Assembly (NCBI GenBank): GCA_003649445.1
Contig: QMRV01000010.1
Coordinates: 1-57,186 of the forward strand
DNA length: 57,186 nt
Direction of reading: 5' to 3'
Source: Thermoprotei archaeon
GTDB taxonomy: Archaea; Thermoproteota; Thermoprotei; Thermofilales; B15-G2
Shown here: piece by piece, positions 8,495 to 17,168 of the stretch
Numbering within the stretch: position 1 is the first letter of the stretch
Layout of the letters: every line of letters starts with the position of its first letter
Notes under the pieces: model-generated
Told to the model about the DNA's origin: nothing
Seen by the model: the letters and a program-made list of their open reading frames with translations, nothing else
The model's database searches: none
Program-made: the position numbers and the translations under genes

Positions 8495-9967
8495 TTAGAA
8501 AAATTTTAGGAATTTTTTTGCTATTTCACAGTACTCTAAGTAAAGGCGTCTATATTCTTTAGCTAAGTCTGCGCTAGGAGACATTAATGACTTTAACTGT
8601 ACTTTCGAGAGATATTCTTCGAGGCTACTTATCAAACCGGCTGCTTTAGCTCCTAAAACAGCGGCTGTCAATGCTGCCGCGTGCTCGGCTTCAGGTACGG
8701 CTATTTTCTTTCCGTAGACCGCTGACTTTATTTTAAGCCACTCCTTGCTACGAGCTCCTCCTCCAATACAGCGAACTTCACTTACTTTAACTCCAAGGCT
8801 CTCAACGATATCTAGTACTAATTTAACTTCATAGGCTATAGCCTCCATTAACGCTCTAACTATGTGCCATCTCGAGTGACCTAAGAGCAAACCTATTAGT
8901 CCTCCTCTGGCTACAGGCTTCCACCAAGGTGCTCTAGCACCTATGAAGAAAGGCATTACCTTTACTCCTTCAGAACCTGGGGGAATTTTAGACACCTCTA
9001 GGTCTATTTTCTCGAAAAACTCGTCTCTGTTAAAGTCCCTGAACATGTTATCTATTACCCACTCTAAGAGAGACCCTGTTGAAGAGAGACCTGTATCTAG
9101 TAGCCAGCGCCCGGGAGCCATGTGTACTGAGACAATTATTCTACAGTTAGGGTCTAAGAGAGGTTTAGAGAGAACCGAATTTACGCTAGTCGTCGTGCCT
9201 GTAGACTCTACAACTATTCCCTCCTTTACCGCGCCTGCTCCGAAATTTTCGGCGGGTCTATCACCTGCGCCTGCAGCTACGGGTACTCCTTTAGGTAAAC
9301 CTAGCTCGCGTGCAGCATTTTCTGTTACTTCTCCTACAGGCTCACTAGACCAGTAGAGCCGGGGAAACTTGTTTGGAATATCGTATTTGCTGAAAAACTC
9401 ATCTATCCACTTCAGTTTGCTGATATCAAACATCATTGTTCTGCTAGCCAAGGTATAGTCTGTAGTATACTCGCCTGTCAGTCTATAAACAAGGTAGTCT
9501 TTAGGCTGAAGATATACTTCAGCCTTCTCTAGAATTTCCGGACTATGTTTTTTGAACCACAGAAGTTTTGGAAAAGAGAAAGTAGCATCTGGCCTCAGCC
9601 TCGTTCTATAATATATCTCTTTTAGCCCATATTCTTTCTCTATTTCGAGAGATTCTTGGGTACAGCGTCTATCCATCCATATAACGCAACGGTCTAATGG
9701 CACTCCACTTTTATCTATGAATACTATTCCTTCTCTCTGACTAACTACTCCTACTGAAACTACTTTCTCTAAGTCTTTCCCCGGTACTTTCTTCAAGCAT
9801 TCCGCTAGTACTCTCCACCAGTCCTCAGGGTCTTGTTCAGCCCACTGCGGCTTAGGTCTATAAGTGCGATAGTATCCTTCTACGACTCGAATAATTCTAA
9901 AGGACTCTATGTCGAGCAAAAGAACTTTAAGTTTAGTTGTACCTAAGTCTACTCCAAGAGAATACAT
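8495..9967 (-). CDS. FGGY-family carbohydrate kinase (xylulokinase-like)
   Basis: A 490-residue ATP-dependent sugar kinase. N-domain motif GVDLGTTKLKVLLLD at residues 5-19, substrate-site region QREGIVFIDKSG and WMDRRC, then GAGDRPAENFGAGAV and GTTTSVNSV, and the C-terminal FGGY signature region EVRCIGGGARSKEWLKI. Overall it resembles xylulokinase more than glycerol kinase, but subfamily is not certain. ATG at 9967 lies 5 nt from the dehydrogenase stop, so the genes are surely co-transcribed. With GH172 upstream, a released pentose or its ketose is a reasonable substrate guess. Confidence 0.87.
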   Translation of the reverse strand: MYSLGVDLGTTKLKVLLLDIESFRIIRVVEGYYRTYRPKPQWAEQDPEDWWRVLAECLKKVPGKDLEKVVSVGVVSQREGIVFIDKSGVPLDRCVIWMDRRCTQESLEIEKEYGLKEIYYRTRLRPDATFSFPKLLWFKKHSPEILEKAEVYLQPKDYLVYRLTGEYTTDYTLASRTMMFDISKLKWIDEFFSKYDIPNKFPRLYWSSEPVGEVTENAARELGLPKGVPVAAGAGDRPAENFGAGAVKEGIVVESTGTTTSVNSVLSKPLLDPNCRIIVSVHMAPGRWLLDTGLSSTGSLLEWVIDNMFRDFNRDEFFEKIDLEVSKIPPGSEGVKVMPFFIGARAPWWKPVARGGLIGLLLGHSRWHIVRALMEAIAYEVKLVLDIVESLGVKVSEVRCIGGGARSKEWLKIKSAVYGKKIAVPEAEHAAALTAAVLGAKAAGLISSLEEYLSKVQLKSLMSPSADLAKEYRRLYLEYCEIAKKFLKFF

Positions 9968-9972
9968 GGAGG

Positions 9973-10998
9973 CTACTCGATTACCTTGACTTGACCGAGA
10001 GGTCTTATTTTCTCTACTTCTGGGTTAACTAAGTAGAGCGGTTTCTCTCCTTTAAGGACCCACACTAAGTTTTTGGCAGCTATTTCAGCCATTTTCGATC
10101 TCGTTTCGTGGCTGGCGCTGCCGATATGCGGCGTGAGAACTACGTTGTCTAGCTTTAGGAACGGGTGGTCTGGAGGTATGGGCTCTTTCTCGAATACATC
10201 TAGTCCTGCTCCAGCTATCCACTTTTCTTTAAGTGCTTTGTAGAGAGCTTTTTCGTCTACAACAGCTCCTCTCGCAGTGTTAATGAGTATAGCTGTCTTC
10301 TTCATTAACTTGAGTCTTCTCTCATCTATCAAGTGATATGTATCCTTAGTGAGCGCTACATTTATGCTCACTATGTCTGCTTCTCTTAGCAGGTCGTCGA
10401 GCTCTCTATACTCTAGTCCAAGTTCTTTCTCGAGGTCTGGTTTGCGTCTGCGGCTCCAGTAAATAACCTTCATGTCGAATCCTTTAGCTCTTCTAGCTAC
10501 CGCAGCACCTATTCTGCCTAGTCCTACTATTCCGAGAGTTTTTCCGTAGACATCGTATCCCAGCATGAAACAGGGGTGCCAGCCTACTTTCCATCCACCG
10601 CTTCTAACAAGCTTGTCTGCCTCAACTACTCTTCTAGCTACAGCCAGTATCAGCGCCCAAACTAGATCTGCGACAGTTTCGGTGAGCACGCCGGGCGTGT
10701 TTGTTACGTATATTCCTCTGCGCGTTGCCTCCTCTACGTCGATGTGATCATAGCCCACGCTGTAAGTACTTATTACCTTGAGGTTGGGCGCAGCATCCAT
10801 TACTTCTTTATCTATCTTATCTGTAAGCAGGCAGAGAAGACCATCTTTATCTTTAATGTGTTCTATTATCCACTCTTTGGGAGGAGGTTCTTCGCGAGTC
10901 CACCATTCAGCTTCACAGTATTCTTTAATAATAGAGGGGCCGGGCTCAGGTATTTCTCTAGTGACAAGAACTTTAGCTTTCCTCACAACTATGCTCAC
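9973..10998 (-). CDS. gyaR: D-isomer 2-hydroxyacid dehydrogenase, glyoxylate/hydroxypyruvate reductase type
   Basis: A 341-residue NAD(P)-dependent dehydrogenase from GTG. Rossmann motif GLGRIG at residues 159-164, catalytic Arg243 (NTARGAVVDE), Glu272 (FEKEP) and His291 (LTPHIGSAS), the complete catalytic triad. Sequence layout matches archaeal glyoxylate reductases that reduce glyoxylate or hydroxypyruvate to glycolate or glycerate. It sits 31 bp after the GH172 gene and 5 bp before the FGGY kinase. The context suggests it processes a two- or three-carbon acid made during pentose breakdown, or a sugar acid. Function is supported by residues, substrate by family only. Confidence 0.87.
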   Translation of the reverse strand: MSIVVRKAKVLVTREIPEPGPSIIKEYCEAEWWTREEPPPKEWIIEHIKDKDGLLCLLTDKIDKEVMDAAPNLKVISTYSVGYDHIDVEEATRRGIYVTNTPGVLTETVADLVWALILAVARRVVEADKLVRSGGWKVGWHPCFMLGYDVYGKTLGIVGLGRIGAAVARRAKGFDMKVIYWSRRRKPDLEKELGLEYRELDDLLREADIVSINVALTKDTYHLIDERRLKLMKKTAILINTARGAVVDEKALYKALKEKWIAGAGLDVFEKEPIPPDHPFLKLDNVVLTPHIGSASHETRSKMAEIAAKNLVWVLKGEKPLYLVNPEVEKIRPLGQVKVIE

Positions 10999-11029
10999 GA
11001 ATAAAAAATATAAATAAATTAGCTCGAGA

Positions 11030-12280
11030 CTACTTTCCTCGCTCTTCTAGAATGCTAATAGCCTTAGTGTATAAGTCTACTAAGACTTCTTTCTTCAGCC
11101 TCTTGTCTAGTTTCGCAAATAGATCCCACATGAATCTGAGGACACTTGCAGCGGGCTCCCTTAACCCAAGCTCCTCTTCAAGTACTATATACAAGTAGTA
11201 GAAGTATCGGTCGTAGTCCTCTACTTTACCTTTCTTAAGCTCCTCTTTGAGAATTTCTTCAAGTACTTCGCTAGACTTCCTTTCGGGAAGAGGTATGCGC
11301 TCTTCGGGCGGAGGCATTGTCGTAAACTCTATGTGAGGCTCTGTCTGATACCAGTAAGCTACACTAGATATATCGTCGGCGCGGTCATTTGCATGACCAT
11401 GCTCAATGGTAACTTTAATGGATTTTTTGAAGACTACTGGCTCCTCTAAGTGAAAGCGGTACATTGTGTGGTAGCCTAGCCAACTTCTCTTGCCCCACAA
11501 GGGAAATCCGTGGTAGGGCCCCCAGTATTCGCGGTTAAAGCCCCATGCTGAACAGAAGTAGTCTTCTGTTCCTGTGCCATGGAGACTCGGAGGCCATTTC
11601 TCGCCGTCAACGAAAATCATATCGTCGCCTTCACCCCACCATCCGGGTCTCAAGCCGTGTACACTTAGGACACAGCCTATGTAGTGTCCTCTGCCTTCAG
11701 CATAGAGTATGAGGTAGTTGTTTTCTCCCGTTAAGTTCACTTTAGTTTTCTGAGCTACTGTTTTTTCTCGCCGCCATTTTGCGTGGAACAGTCCTATTTC
11801 ATCTTCAAGCTTGTCGTAGAGCTCGTAGTCAATGTGGTAGTAGAATGCTCTGACTTCAGTATCGCACTCATTTACTACCTCTATTTCGGCATAGTCGAAG
11901 AAAGGCATAGGGAAATAGCAGTTAAAGCCTTTGTCGCAAGTCATGGTCAAAGGAAGTGAAATATAATGTTTGGTTATTCCGTGTCCCATTCCAAAGAAAT
12001 CGCCTATAGGTGACTCAACGCTAGGCTTATTCTCATGATCCCAGTACATTCTCAGGAGAATTTTCCTCAAGTAGTATTTGTCGGGACAGGAAATCGTTAT
12101 CCATATGTGTCTTATTGCGCCCGGTCCCTTGATTTTGGCTAGTGTAGCTGTGTCTCCGGGCTTTATTGTTATGTAGTCTCTATTGCCTCCTGTTCGATCC
12201 CAGCTAGACTCTCTTTTAGTTACAGCGTTCCTTAAGTAGGGGAGACTCCACAAGACTCCTCTTATAGTGGGAAGACTCAT
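11030..12280 (-). CDS. DUF2961 / glycoside hydrolase family GH172 protein
   Basis: A 416-residue protein with DUF2961 hallmarks: ESSWDRTGGNRDYITIKPG near the N-terminus, PGAIRHIWITI, the conserved GDFFGMGHG, and LHGTGTEDYFCSAWGFN with GPYHGFPLW. GH172 includes alpha-D-arabinofuranosidases and difructose-dianhydride synthase-type enzymes, in which Glu residues of the TEDYF region and a second conserved region act. There is no signal peptide, so it probably acts on imported oligosaccharides. It is the first gene of the minus operon with dehydrogenase, kinase and phosphatase. The roughly 80-residue C-terminal extension after the hydrolase core is helical and charged. Confidence 0.88.
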   Translation of the reverse strand: MSLPTIRGVLWSLPYLRNAVTKRESSWDRTGGNRDYITIKPGDTATLAKIKGPGAIRHIWITISCPDKYYLRKILLRMYWDHENKPSVESPIGDFFGMGHGITKHYISLPLTMTCDKGFNCYFPMPFFDYAEIEVVNECDTEVRAFYYHIDYELYDKLEDEIGLFHAKWRREKTVAQKTKVNLTGENNYLILYAEGRGHYIGCVLSVHGLRPGWWGEGDDMIFVDGEKWPPSLHGTGTEDYFCSAWGFNREYWGPYHGFPLWGKRSWLGYHTMYRFHLEEPVVFKKSIKVTIEHGHANDRADDISSVAYWYQTEPHIEFTTMPPPEERIPLPERKSSEVLEEILKEELKKGKVEDYDRYFYYLYIVLEEELGLREPAASVLRFMWDLFAKLDKRLKKEVLVDLYTKAISILEERGK

Positions 12281-12296
12281 GTCTTTTTAGCGAGCT

Positions 12297-12310
12297 GGAA
12301 ATATAAATCA
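12297..12310. promoter_or_regulatory. Shared TATA-like box between GH172 operon and dedA
   Basis: The element ggaaatataaatca is the only A/T-rich TATA-like sequence in the 47 bp between the divergent starts. Its centre (about 12303) lies about 25 nt before the GTG at 12328 and about 23 nt before the ATG at 12280 on the other strand. Both genes would be leaderless from this one box. Seen directly; its use is inferred. Confidence 0.5.
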
Positions 12311-12327
12311 GTTAGCTCAATTAATGT

Positions 12328-12954
12328 GTGCATAGCCTAGTCAAAATACTCCATGAATTCCTCGTTTACTTTATTTCACGTTACTGGGTTTTAGGGATTG
12401 TTGCTACTATGGCTCTTGAAAGCACTTTAGTGCCTATTCCTAGCGAAATTGTAATGCCATATTCGGGTTATGTAGCCTACCTTAATAGTTCTGTGATTAT
12501 GGTCGTTGAAGCAGTAATTGCCGGAACACTAGGTAATCTTCTCGGGTCTCTGCTAGCATACTACCTTGGATTAAAGGTAGGTAAGCCCATGCTTCTTAAA
12601 TACGGTAAGTATTTTCTAGTAACTCGAGATAAACTAAAGTACGCGGAGAAGCTTTTCTCGAAGTACGGAGATTACGCCGTGTTCTTTGGAAGACTTATGC
12701 CTGCTGTACGCACAGTTATTTCTTTTCCGGCTGGAGTTTTTAAAATGAATCTCAGTAAGTTTATTCTACTTACAGTAGTCGGGTCTATTCCGTGGAACAC
12801 TGCTTTAGTTCTTCTTGGGTACTGCTTAGGGCCTTCTTGGACTATTTTAGAAAAATATTTTCATTTACTGGATATCGTTGTTATCGTAGGAGCTCTAGTT
12901 GTGATTGTCTACTTCCTATATAAGTTGAGGTCTTCGAATGCTCATAGCACTTAA
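12328..12954 (+). CDS. DedA family membrane protein
   Basis: A 208-residue integral membrane protein with the DedA/SNARE-associated core. Signature segments are LESTLVPIPSEIVMPYSG near residue 35, the re-entrant loop region, FGRLMPAVRTVISFPAG near 130, and several hydrophobic spans, the last at about 180-200. DedA proteins are half-transporters linked to lipid (undecaprenyl or polyprenyl phosphate, or phospholipid) flipping and membrane homeostasis. Starts at GTG 12328, 25 nt from a TATA-like box. Divergent from the GH172 operon; it probably has no functional link with it. Confidence 0.88.
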   Translation: MHSLVKILHEFLVYFISRYWVLGIVATMALESTLVPIPSEIVMPYSGYVAYLNSSVIMVVEAVIAGTLGNLLGSLLAYYLGLKVGKPMLLKYGKYFLVTRDKLKYAEKLFSKYGDYAVFFGRLMPAVRTVISFPAGVFKMNLSKFILLTVVGSIPWNTALVLLGYCLGPSWTILEKYFHLLDIVVIVGALVVIVYFLYKLRSSNAHST

Positions 12955-13025
12955 GAGGAGATTTACATTAGTAAGACTTATATTGTGTAGCTCATTTGCT
13001 AAAGAGGCTTTTTAGGGGTGATAAT

Positions 13026-13760
13026 ATGGTGAAAGTTCTCGGCATTAATGGGTCTCCGCGTAAATATGGTAATACTGCTAAACTGTTGTTGGTCGCGCTA
13101 AAGACGGCGGAAAAGCTGGGTGCTGAAACAGAGCTCGTACACTTGTACGACTATGATATTAAGCCCTGCGAAGGCTGTCTCTGCGACGAACAAACTGCCT
13201 GCGGGTATCCCTGCGCTATTGAAGACGATATGAAGATTTTATACGACAAAGTACTGAAAGCAGATGCCTTAATAATTGCTACGCCCATATATTGGTTCAA
13301 CATGTCTAGCGTAGTCAAGACCTTTATCGATAGATTGACTGCTTTTGAGAACATGATCTTTATTGACGGCAAGAGCTGGGTTGAAGGAAGAGTAGCCGGC
13401 GTAATAGCGTGTGGAAACGACAGCGGCTGCATACAGGTAATAGCAAATCTTTACGCGACTCTAGTCTCGATGGGCTTCGCTATACCGCCCTGGGCTTTAG
13501 CTTACTTCAATAAGAAGGGAGACGTGCTAGAAAACGAAGACGTACTGTTAGACGCCGCGAATGTTGGTAGAGCAGTAGTTCTCGCGGCTCAAGCTCTCAA
13601 AAGTCTTTATAAGAAGTGGTACGACGCCGAGTTAATAGATTTTGTACGTGAAATCAAGCCAGTAATAGCAAAAGTTTCAGAGGAAGCTAGAATTAAGCAA
13701 AAATCATGTAGAGATGAATTAATAAAGACTATAAAAGAGAAATTAACTTTGACGAAGTGA
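13026..13760 (+). CDS. Flavodoxin-like NAD(P)H:FMN reductase, iron-sulfur flavoprotein type
   Basis: A 244-residue flavodoxin-fold protein. FMN phosphate loop NGSPRKYGNTAKLL at residues 8-21 and the ATPIYWFNMSSVVKTFIDR flavin-binding segment. Between them is a cysteine cluster CEGCLCDEQTACGYPC resembling the compact cysteine motif of archaeal iron-sulfur flavoproteins (Isf), likely a [4Fe-4S] site. It would move electrons between ferredoxin or NAD(P)H and acceptors. ATG 13026 is preferred over an upstream TTG at 12996 because aggggtgat (13014-13022) forms a Shine-Dalgarno-like site just before it. Confidence 0.85.
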   Translation: MVKVLGINGSPRKYGNTAKLLLVALKTAEKLGAETELVHLYDYDIKPCEGCLCDEQTACGYPCAIEDDMKILYDKVLKADALIIATPIYWFNMSSVVKTFIDRLTAFENMIFIDGKSWVEGRVAGVIACGNDSGCIQVIANLYATLVSMGFAIPPWALAYFNKKGDVLENEDVLLDAANVGRAVVLAAQALKSLYKKWYDAELIDFVREIKPVIAKVSEEARIKQKSCRDELIKTIKEKLTLTK

Positions 13761-13824
13761 ATCAACCACGTATACTCTTCAAGTGAGCTAAAAGTGTTTT
13801 AAAAGTGTTTTCAGAAATAGTTAT

Positions 13825-14967
13825 GTGAAGAAAATTTTGTGGATGTTTGGTTTGCCTTCAGAGAATCCTGAAAAAGCTTTAGATCTACTTAGTAGAGGAG
13901 GTTTTACTCATATAACTTTACCTCTGAAAGAAAACCTCATTAAACTCGCTTTAGACCATGGGTTCAAAGTCTTTATAGTCTTTAAAGCATTTGATATTAG
14001 CAACAAACGCGGAGAACCTAGTCTACTTGCAGAAGATCCTTATGGAAGAAAACACGTATGGTTTAGCTCAGGGTGCCCAAATAACCCTCTTTTAAGAGAA
14101 GAAAGACTAGAAAAACTAAAGGAAATAGCCACTAAGTACGACATACATGGAATATCGCTTGACGGTATAAGATTCGCTTCGCCTGGAAGCGGCATTAACG
14201 CTTTCATGACATGTTTCTGCAGGAACTGCAAATACAAGGCAGAGGAATTAGGCTACAATTACTGGAGAATGAAAAAAGACGTTGAGAGACTGCATAAGAG
14301 TCTACAGAATCCTAGTTTTATAGAATACTTGAAGAAAACAGTAAATGATTTCTCAATGCTTATAGACTTTCTGCTAGACTATGAGGGAGTATTAGAGTGG
14401 CTGAGCTTTAGGGCAGAATGTATCGCCGAGTATGTTAAAGAAACTAGAAATCTTCTGAAATCTATTGACCCCAAGCTAGAGCTAGGAGCCTATCTCTTCA
14501 CTCCGACTTTGTCGAAACTAGTGGGACAGGACTACAGGAGGCTAGCATGGTACTTAGATGTTTTTCAGCCGATGATATATAGGCTCGGCGAGGGAGTAGC
14601 CTGCTATAACTACGAGTTAGCTGTCTGCGCTAAAGATATTTCAGAGCTCTCGGGTAGTGCTGTCTCGGATATACTGCTCCTTCTCTATAGGCTGTGCGGC
14701 TTAGATACTTTGAGTCCTCCACTCAAGCTGGAAGACTTATTTGAGAAAGGTTTACCTCTTGAAGCAATTCACGTAGAGTCTACTAAAGCCCTGAGACTTG
14801 CTGAAAGCAGTAGAGTAGAGCCCATTATAATACTTAAAGATCCTCAAGTAGTCTTTGCGGCTCAAAAAGTAATCGAGGCCGGCTGTAGTGGAGTAAACTT
14901 CTTCATTTACACCAATAAACTTCACGAAACTGTAGAAAAACTATGCGAAGTGGTGAAAACTCTTTGA
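13825..14967 (+). CDS. TIM-barrel hydrolase-like protein, paralog 1 of a tandem pair
   Basis: A 380-residue protein from GTG, with features of hypothetical glycoside hydrolase (GHL/DUF4015-like) TIM barrels. The alternating strand-helix pattern starts with ILWMFGLPSENPEKALDLL. The strand-end segment HGISLDGIRFASPG, with a candidate catalytic Asp, is followed by a cysteine trio in CFCRNC near residue 134. No signal peptide is seen. The next gene is a paralog with the same order of motifs (SLDG/LLDF, CFCxxC, VGQDYR, CAKDISEL-like). Substrate unknown; enzyme class inferred from fold-like pattern and glycan-rich context. Confidence 0.6.
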   Translation: MKKILWMFGLPSENPEKALDLLSRGGFTHITLPLKENLIKLALDHGFKVFIVFKAFDISNKRGEPSLLAEDPYGRKHVWFSSGCPNNPLLREERLEKLKEIATKYDIHGISLDGIRFASPGSGINAFMTCFCRNCKYKAEELGYNYWRMKKDVERLHKSLQNPSFIEYLKKTVNDFSMLIDFLLDYEGVLEWLSFRAECIAEYVKETRNLLKSIDPKLELGAYLFTPTLSKLVGQDYRRLAWYLDVFQPMIYRLGEGVACYNYELAVCAKDISELSGSAVSDILLLLYRLCGLDTLSPPLKLEDLFEKGLPLEAIHVESTKALRLAESSRVEPIIILKDPQVVFAAQKVIEAGCSGVNFFIYTNKLHETVEKLCEVVKTL

Positions 14968-16223
14968 AGTACGGCTTCTATCTGACGTACAGCGATCTCG
15001 AGAATGATTTCGATGAACTAGCCGAACTCACAGATAAAGGACTAGAAGTTCTTCATGTCAGTCTTCCCCTACCTAGAGTAGAAGAGTATTACACAGACAC
15101 TAGAATTAAGCCTCATCATGTTAAAAGAAGCCTTATCATTAAGCTAAGAGAGCTTGTTAGAGACGCTCAGAGTATCGGTTTAAAGGTAGTACCTCCGCTA
15201 AAAGTCTTTCACTTCAGTCAGCTCGACGAAAATATAGACTTAGCTTCAGTAACAGTCTTTAACAAGAGGAATAGAGAGTGGGCTTGCCCCGTGAATAACG
15301 AAGTCAGACACAGAGTCGAAGCCGACATGCGTAATCTCATAGAGACATATGATGTAGACGGTATTCTGCTCGACTTTTTGAGATACGGTGGTGTTTTCTA
15401 TGGACTAGAAAATTACCTTGTTTGTTTCTGCGAAGAGTGCTGCAGAGACGCCAAAGAAAGAGGCTTTAACTTATACCTCATTAAGTCAGATCTAATTGAG
15501 CTGTATGAAAAAGTAGTCTCAGTAGACGTAGATATCTTAGTCAACTTTCCTCAATTAACTTCGCTCTTCGAGTGGGTCTACACTACAATCGACTATCACT
15601 CGCTTACAGACTGGCTAGCTCTACATAGAGAAATAATTAGCGAGTACACATATTATCTCACTAAGCTAGCTAAGAGTCTTGGCGGACCCTCACTAGCCGT
15701 CGGCGCAACTCTCATGGCTCCTATGTGGAGCATACTAGTAGGTCAAGACTACAGAGACTTCAGCATAATTGTCGACTTCATAGAACCTCTACTCTATTTC
15801 GACCAGATAATATGGGAAGGCTTACCCGTAGTAAAGGAAATAAGCGATAAAAGCGGCATAAATAAAGACCTCTTGACCAAAATATACTTTAGGCTCTTAG
15901 GACTAGACAGCAAATACACCAAACCATATAATGTTCTTAAGGAAGAAGGACTCGATATTGAAGCTTTAAGCGAAATAGCTGAAGCTTGCATTGAACTAAA
16001 CGTAGAAAATAAGCCACTTTACGCAGCTATCTCGTGTAGTAAAAAGTGCTTCGAAAACAAATATTCTAAAGAAATATTTTCTAACATCAAAGTTTTATCA
16101 GAGGACCTTGTAGTAGAGACTGTAGAGAAAATATCAGTACTTAGTCCCGACTTAATAATATTCAATGCTTATAGAGAATCAAAGGAATTTCTCTTTAAAT
16201 ACTTTAAATACATTGCCGTCTAG
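14943..16223 (+). CDS. TIM-barrel hydrolase-like protein, paralog 2 of a tandem pair
   Basis: A 426-residue protein similar to its upstream neighbour. Shared landmarks are DVDGILLDFLRYGG, VCFCEECCRDAKERGFN, VGQDYRDFSIIVDFIEPLLYFD and a C-terminal leucine-rich lobe that is longer here. The start is either ATG at 14943, overlapping the previous gene by 25 nt, or TTG at 14964 overlapping its TGA; both imply translational coupling. It probably arose by tandem duplication. The CxCxxC cluster suggests a bound metal or structural zinc. I cannot name a substrate; a glycan-active role is inferred from fold and context. Confidence 0.6.
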   Translation: MRSGENSLKYGFYLTYSDLENDFDELAELTDKGLEVLHVSLPLPRVEEYYTDTRIKPHHVKRSLIIKLRELVRDAQSIGLKVVPPLKVFHFSQLDENIDLASVTVFNKRNREWACPVNNEVRHRVEADMRNLIETYDVDGILLDFLRYGGVFYGLENYLVCFCEECCRDAKERGFNLYLIKSDLIELYEKVVSVDVDILVNFPQLTSLFEWVYTTIDYHSLTDWLALHREIISEYTYYLTKLAKSLGGPSLAVGATLMAPMWSILVGQDYRDFSIIVDFIEPLLYFDQIIWEGLPVVKEISDKSGINKDLLTKIYFRLLGLDSKYTKPYNVLKEEGLDIEALSEIAEACIELNVENKPLYAAISCSKKCFENKYSKEIFSNIKVLSEDLVVETVEKISVLSPDLIIFNAYRESKEFLFKYFKYIAV

Positions 16224-16306
16224 TCCGACAACAGATATCTATACTGTCTCAACTATTTTGTTATCTCCGCTGGCATGTAAAAATAAGCGACGCTAATTTT
16301 ATAAAG

Positions 16307-16324
16307 TGTTAGATACGTCTAACA
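16307..16324. promoter_or_regulatory. DtxR-type operator palindrome upstream of the feo operon
   Basis: TGTTAGATACGTCTAACA is an inverted repeat with perfect 7-bp arms around a 4-bp centre, lying 7 bp before the ATG of the repressor gene and just after a TATA-like taattttataaag (16293-16305). Binding here would block transcription start. This suggests metal-dependent autoregulation of the repressor-feoA-feoB operon. Confidence 0.65.
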
Positions 16325-16330
16325 GTAGAA

Positions 16331-16939
16331 ATGTACTTAGAAAACTCTCTTGAAGATTATTTAGCTGAAATATATAGACTAGAAGAAGCTTACGGATACG
16401 CTAGAGTAGGTAGACTGGCAAAAGAGCTAGGCGTATCTCCAGCTACTGTATCTAAAATGATTAGAAAACTTGAAAAAATGGGTTTAGTTAAGAAAACTGT
16501 AGAAAAGAAAATTAAGCTTACTGAGAAAGGTAAAGAAGCCGCCAGAAAGCTAATAGATAAACACCTGGTTGTCGAAGAAGTCTTAATGGAGGTTTTGGGA
16601 ATAGATTATGCTGATGCTCATGCAATAGCACACTACTTGGAGCATATACCTGACTCCCTTTTAGAAAAAATTAAGGCTAAAGTACCTGAAGCTTCCCACA
16701 GAAGCGCTATCGAGGGAACAAAGTTAAGTGACGTTGGCGAAAACAGCGCATGTAGAGTAGTAGCTTTTAATGACTTAAAGTCTTTATTCAGGTTCCTCTC
16801 TAAGCACGGTATTTCAAAAGGCTCTAGGCTCTTCGTTAAAAGCAAGACTGCTTACTATCTTGAAGTTTTTCACGAAAATAAGAGTCTTAGAATTCCTTTG
16901 GATATAGCTAGGCTTATTCGCGTAGAGGTGATTAGGTAA
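16331..16939 (+). CDS. DtxR/MntR-family metal-dependent transcriptional repressor
   Basis: A 202-residue regulator. The N-terminal winged helix (residues 5-65, YARVGRLAKELGVSPATVSKMIRKLEKMG) is followed by the metal-binding and dimerisation helices with VLGIDYADAHAIAHYLEHI, where the Asp, His and Glu ligands of DtxR-type sites are recognisable. A C-terminal SH3/FeoA-like domain starts near residue 135. On binding ferrous iron or manganese it should repress promoters. It is immediately followed by feoA (1-nt overlap) and feoB, and preceded by a palindromic operator, so it very probably controls iron uptake and itself. Confidence 0.9.
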   Translation: MYLENSLEDYLAEIYRLEEAYGYARVGRLAKELGVSPATVSKMIRKLEKMGLVKKTVEKKIKLTEKGKEAARKLIDKHLVVEEVLMEVLGIDYADAHAIAHYLEHIPDSLLEKIKAKVPEASHRSAIEGTKLSDVGENSACRVVAFNDLKSLFRFLSKHGISKGSRLFVKSKTAYYLEVFHENKSLRIPLDIARLIRVEVIR

Positions 16940-17163
16940 TGATTTCTTTAGAGAGCTTGCCTCCAGGCACAAGAGCACGTATTTTGGGAGTAGCGGGAGG
17001 CTACGGTTTAAGTAGAAGACTTATGGAAATGGGATTTACTCCAGGAACTATAGTAGAGGTAGTTAACAGCGGACCTGGACCTCTTTTAGTTAGAGTAAGA
17101 GGAGTAGTTATTGCTCTCGGGAGAGGAGTTGCGAGAAAGATTATAGTTCAGCCTATAGGTTGA
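16939..17163 (+). CDS. feoA: Ferrous iron transport protein A (FeoA)
   Basis: A 74-residue SH3-like protein. Typical features are LPPGTRARILGVAGGYGLSRRLMEMGFTPG and GPLLVRVRGVVIALGRGVARKI. FeoA is a cytosolic partner of the FeoB transporter. Its start overlaps the repressor stop and it ends 5 nt before feoB, so the three genes are one operon. Confidence 0.93.
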   Translation: MISLESLPPGTRARILGVAGGYGLSRRLMEMGFTPGTIVEVVNSGPGPLLVRVRGVVIALGRGVARKIIVQPIG

Positions 17164-17168
17164 GCTAA

